In this document: piece after piece, positions 61,463-64,000 of the stretch
How the letters are laid out: each line of letters starts with the position of its first letter
Numbering within the stretch: the first letter of the stretch is position 1
Source of the DNA: Streptomyces sp. NBC_00162
GTDB lineage: Bacteria > Actinomycetota > Actinomycetes > Streptomycetales > Streptomycetaceae
Assembly: GCF_024611995.1 (NCBI RefSeq)
Contig: NZ_CP102509.1
Coordinates: 7,130,001 to 7,194,000 of the forward strand
Reading direction: 5' to 3'
DNA: 64,000 nt
Translations under genes and position numbers: made by a program
The notes under the pieces: model-generated
What the model saw: the letters and a program-made list of their open reading frames with translations, nothing else
Told to the model about the DNA's origin: nothing
Database searches by the model: none

Positions 61463-62608
61463 ATGGGCACCACTCTGATCATCACCAACGACTTCCCGCC
61501 CCGGCAGGGCGGCATCGAGACCTTCGTGCACGCCATGGCCACCCGCGTGCCCGACAACGACGTCGTCGTCTACACCTCCTCCGAGCCCGGCGCCGCCGAG
61601 TTCGACGCCACCCTGCCCTTCCCGGTGATACGGGACCCCGGCCGCACCCTGTTACCGACGCGCCGGGCCACGGCCCGGGCCCTGGACATCGCCCGCCGGC
61701 ACGGCTGCGACCGTGTCTGGTTCGGGGCGGCCGCCCCGCTGGCCGCGATGGCCCCGGCACTGCGCCGGGCCGGGATCCGGCGGATCGTCGCCACCACCCA
61801 CGGCCACGAGATCTGGTGGGCACGCGTACCCGGTGCACGCCGCCTCCTGAGGCGCGTGGGCAACAGCGTGGACGTGGTGACCTATCTCGGGGAGTACACC
61901 CGTGCCCGCATCGCCCCGGCGCTGGGGCCGCGCGCCCGAATGAGCCGGCTGGTGCCGGGAGTGGACTCGAACGTGTTCCGCCCCGACCTCACCACCGGCC
62001 GCAAGCTGCGCCAGCGCTACGGACTGCAGCACCGGACGGTCATCCTCTGCGTGGCCCGGCTGGTTCCCCGCAAGGGCCAGGACACCCTCATCCGCGCCAT
62101 GCCGCTGATCCGGCGGATGGTGCCGGACGCGGCGCTGCTGATCGTGGGCCGGGGACCGGACGAACGGCGGCTGCGACGGCTCGCCGACCGGCACGCCCCG
62201 GGGGCGGTCGTGTTCGCCGGGGGGCTCGACCACGCCGAGACACCCGCCCACTACGCGGCGGCCGACGTGTTCGCCATGCCCTGCCGCACGCGCCGGGCGG
62301 GACTGGAGGCGGAGGGACTCGGCATCGTCTTCCTGGAGGCGTCCGCGACCGGTCTGCCCGTGCTCGCGGGGGACTCCGGCGGGGCGCCGGACGCGGTCCT
62401 CGACGGGCGGACCGGAAGGGTCGTCGACGGCCGCGAAGTCGCCGCGGTCGCCGACGCCCTGGCCGAGCTCCTGGTCTCCCCGAGCCGCGCCGCGACGGGC
62501 GCCGCGGGACGCCGCTGGGTCGAGGAGGAGTGGTCCTGGGAGGCCTCGTCCCGGCACCTGACCCACCTGCTGACCCCGGTGGACGTCCCCGCGGCCAAGC
62601 GGTTGTGA
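61463..62608 (+). CDS. GT4 glycosyltransferase, PimB-like
   Basis: The 381-residue GT-B enzyme begins ITNDFPPRQGGIETFVHAM, the N-terminus of GDP-mannose-dependent GT4 enzymes such as PimB. The donor site is visible in VARLVPRKGQDTLIRAMP and EAEGLGIVFLEASATGLPVLAGDSGG, which holds the EX7E motif. Probable sugar: mannose, from the family likeness only. The ATG follows GGAAAGGAG. With the GT-C gene upstream it makes a two-step glycosylation set (cytoplasmic and extracytoplasmic). Confidence 0.85.
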   Translation: MGTTLIITNDFPPRQGGIETFVHAMATRVPDNDVVVYTSSEPGAAEFDATLPFPVIRDPGRTLLPTRRATARALDIARRHGCDRVWFGAAAPLAAMAPALRRAGIRRIVATTHGHEIWWARVPGARRLLRRVGNSVDVVTYLGEYTRARIAPALGPRARMSRLVPGVDSNVFRPDLTTGRKLRQRYGLQHRTVILCVARLVPRKGQDTLIRAMPLIRRMVPDAALLIVGRGPDERRLRRLADRHAPGAVVFAGGLDHAETPAHYAAADVFAMPCRTRRAGLEAEGLGIVFLEASATGLPVLAGDSGGAPDAVLDGRTGRVVDGREVAAVADALAELLVSPSRAATGAAGRRWVEEEWSWEASSRHLTHLLTPVDVPAAKRL

Positions 62609-62617
62609 ACTGGGCTT

Positions 62618-62667
62618 TTTCCTTGCAGGGAAACTTCTTGCCCGCGGCGTGAGGTCTGAACAACGAT
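62618..62667 (+). promoter_or_regulatory. Shared operator-promoter, copy 3, driving the mbtH/P450 operon
   Basis: The inverted repeat TTTCCTTGCAGGGAAA (62618-62633) is followed by 4 bases, -35 TTGCCC (62638-62643), 18 bases and -10 AACGAT (62662-62667). The operator half-sites are identical to copies 1 and 2 and only the centre differs. It lies 10 bp after the GT4 stop. Confidence 0.72.
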
Positions 62668-62680
62668 GAAGAGGTACGGG

Positions 62681-62705
62681 TACCCGCACCACGACGGTGC
62701 GGGTA
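62681..62705 (+). promoter_or_regulatory. 5'-leader hairpin, copy 3
   Basis: TACCCGCACC-ACGAC-GGTGCGGGTA is a perfect 10-bp stem with a 5-base loop at the start of the predicted transcript. It is the most stable of the three leader hairpins. Confidence 0.7.
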
Positions 62706-62757
62706 GCCGCACTTCCACCGCCCGGGCCGCCCGGGCCGGCCGTCCGGCCGCCCGTGA

Positions 62758-62775
62758 GGCCCCGTCGCCGGGGCC
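62758..62775 (+). promoter_or_regulatory. Second hairpin in the mbtH leader
   Basis: GGCCCCG-TCGC-CGGGGCC is a perfect 7-bp stem midway in the 250-base leader, a possible attenuation site. The rest of 62706-62921 is very GC-rich and shows no gene. Confidence 0.45.
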
Positions 62776-62921
62776 CCGGCCCGAGGCCGTCTCCCGCACC
62801 GGCGGCCGCCGCCATCCGGGCCGCCGCCGTCAGCGGGACACCGCGCCGTTCGCGCACCGGTACGCAGCACCGCGCCGCGCGCCGCCCTGCCGGCCCCGCG
62901 CCCCATGTGAGAGGGACACCC

Positions 62922-63137
62922 ATGAGCAACCCGTTCGAGAACGACGACGCCGCCTACCTGGTCCTGGTCAACGACGAGGGGCAGCACTCGCTGTGGCCGG
63001 CCGCCACCGCGGTGCCCGCCGGCTGGCGCACGGTCCACGGTGCGGCGGGCCGCCAGTCCTGCCTGGACTACGTCGAGGAGCACTGGAGCGACATGCGGCC
63101 GCACAGCCTGGCCGGCACCGCTTCCCCGGCCGCGTGA
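62922..63137 (+). CDS. MbtH-like protein
   Basis: The 71-residue protein has the MbtH signature: N-terminal [24 protein letters not shown], then [10 protein letters not shown] and [14 protein letters not shown]. MbtH proteins bind NRPS adenylation domains and are needed for their folding or activity. The ATG at 62922 has GAGAGGGA upstream. It shares its promoter type with the NRPS operon, which supports joint expression. Confidence 0.95.
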   Translation: MSNPFENDDAAYLVLVNDEGQHSLWPAATAVPAGWRTVHGAAGRQSCLDYVEEHWSDMRPHSLAGTASPAA

Positions 63138-63177
63138 CCCTCCCCGCCCGCGAGCCGAGCGAGGAGCCCGCCGCACC

Positions 63178-64000
63178 ATGACCTCAGCCCCCACCACCGT
63201 CCCGGACCTGACCGACCCGCTCACCCACCTTCCCCCCGACGGCCTGGACGAGGTCTGGGCACACCTGCGCCGCGAGGACCCGGTCCACTGGCACCCGGGC
63301 GGCACCGACACCCCCGGCTTCTGGGTCCTCACCCGGCACGCCGACGTCTCGGCCGTCCTGCGCGACTCCACCCGCTTCACCTCGGAGCGCGGCAACGTGC
63401 TCGCCACCATGCTGCACGGGGGTGACAGCGGGGCCGGAAGCATGCTCGCCGTCACGGACGGGCCTCACCACACCGCCCTGCGCAACCTGCTGCTCAAGGC
63501 GTTCTCCCCCCGCGCCCTGGAGGGCGTGGTCCGGCAGGTGCGCCGTACCAGCCGACGGCTCGTCACCGAGGCGCTGGAGCGCGGCGGATGCGACTTCGCC
63601 CAGGACATCGCCTCGTACGTGCCGCTCGCCACCATCTGCGACCTGCTGGCCGTGCCCGAGTCCGACCGGGAGTACATCCTCACCCTGACCAAGTCGGCCC
63701 TGGCGTCGGACTACGCCAACCTCCAGGAGGGCGAGGACCGCCTCGCCCGCGCCGAACTGCTGATGTACTTCCACGACCTGGTCCGCCACCGCCGCGCCCA
63801 CCCCGGCTCGGACGCCATCAGCCTGATGGCGACGGAGCCCGCGGGGTCCACCCTGCTGGACGACGACGCCGTCGTCCTCAACTGCTACAGCCTGATCATG
63901 GGCGGTGACGAGACCAGCCGACTCTCCATGATCGGCGCCGTGCGGACGCTGGCCCACGACGCGCAGCAGTGGCAGGCACTGAGCGACGGCACGGCCCCGC
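63178..64000 (+). CDS. Cytochrome P450 (3' end cut by window edge)
   Basis: About 274 residues are visible. The N-terminal half matches bacterial P450s: WVLTRHADVSAVLRDSTRFTSE, then LAVTDGPHHTALRNLLLKAFSPRALEGV, and the I-helix SLIMGGDETSRLSMIGAV with the usual acid-Thr pair. The haem-binding Cys lies beyond the window. GAGGAG lies 12 bases before the ATG. The MbtH gene is 40 bp upstream. P450s in this position often hydroxylate carrier-bound amino acids, a role that remains to be shown here. Confidence 0.9.
   Translation, partial: MTSAPTTVPDLTDPLTHLPPDGLDEVWAHLRREDPVHWHPGGTDTPGFWVLTRHADVSAVLRDSTRFTSERGNVLATMLHGGDSGAGSMLAVTDGPHHTALRNLLLKAFSPRALEGVVRQVRRTSRRLVTEALERGGCDFAQDIASYVPLATICDLLAVPESDREYILTLTKSALASDYANLQEGEDRLARAELLMYFHDLVRHRRAHPGSDAISLMATEPAGSTLLDDDAVVLNCYSLIMGGDETSRLSMIGAVRTLAHDAQQWQALSDGTAP

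Noticed and set aside
62666..63181. A 171-codon frame starting MKRYGYPH before and across mbtH
   Set aside because: Its body overlaps the MbtH gene in another frame and is low-complexity Arg, Pro and Ala. Only the first few codons are of interest, as part of the leader element.

Overview
This is high-GC actinomycete DNA, almost certainly from Streptomyces. The codons are strongly GC-biased at the third position, GTG and TTG starts are common, and neighbouring genes often share 4-base stop/start overlaps. The window packs two different peptide natural-product systems and several regulatory cassettes into 64 kb.

Positions 1-8640 hold a secreted BNR-repeat protein that runs off the left edge, an endonuclease/exonuclease/phosphatase-fold protein, a NarL-type two-component pair and a large LuxR (LAL) ATPase regulator. 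Positions 8650-13100 form a compact class III lanthipeptide operon: a 36-residue precursor, a long intergenic hairpin, a LanKC synthetase and an ABC exporter. Positions 13300-16350 hold katG with a divergent Fur-family regulator. Positions 16360-19970 hold a translationally coupled ImmA/IrrE peptidase - MAB_1171c-like membrane protein - P450 cassette behind a small XRE regulator. A second, orphan copy of that regulator lies at 21776.

From about 19980 to beyond the right edge lies a large non-ribosomal peptide cluster. Two NRPS proteins carry six modules: partial C-A-T | C-A-T-E | C-A-T on the first and C-A-T-E | C-A-T | C-A-T-E on the second. The chain therefore reads L-D-L-D-L-D. The last module ends in an epimerase with no thioesterase. 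A stand-alone, unsecreted penicillin-binding-protein/beta-lactamase-fold protein opens the NRPS operon and has the catalytic residues of the SurE/PBP-type peptide cyclases. A cyclic hexapeptide is the simplest product. Tailoring genes include three 2-oxoglutarate oxygenases (one VioC/AsnO-like, two SyrP/TauD-like in tandem), a P450, an FkbM methyltransferase, a PimB-like GT4 glycosyltransferase and a GT-C membrane glycosyltransferase. MbtH, a type II thioesterase, an MFS exporter and a prephenate dehydratase complete the set. A MacB-type ABC exporter sits inside the cluster, flanked by two complete two-component systems.

The most striking new signal is a shared leader element in front of three cluster operons. 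It consists of a 16-bp inverted repeat TTTCC-N6-GGAAA, exactly 4 bp, a TTGCC[C/G] -35, exactly 18 bp, an AA[G/C]GAT -10, and then a 5'-terminal RNA hairpin. It occurs on the minus strand before the PBP-type cyclase/NRPS operon, and on the plus strand before the oxygenase/glycosylation operon and before the mbtH/P450 operon. It ties the three blocks into one regulon. All assignments were made by reading the sequence; no database search was run.
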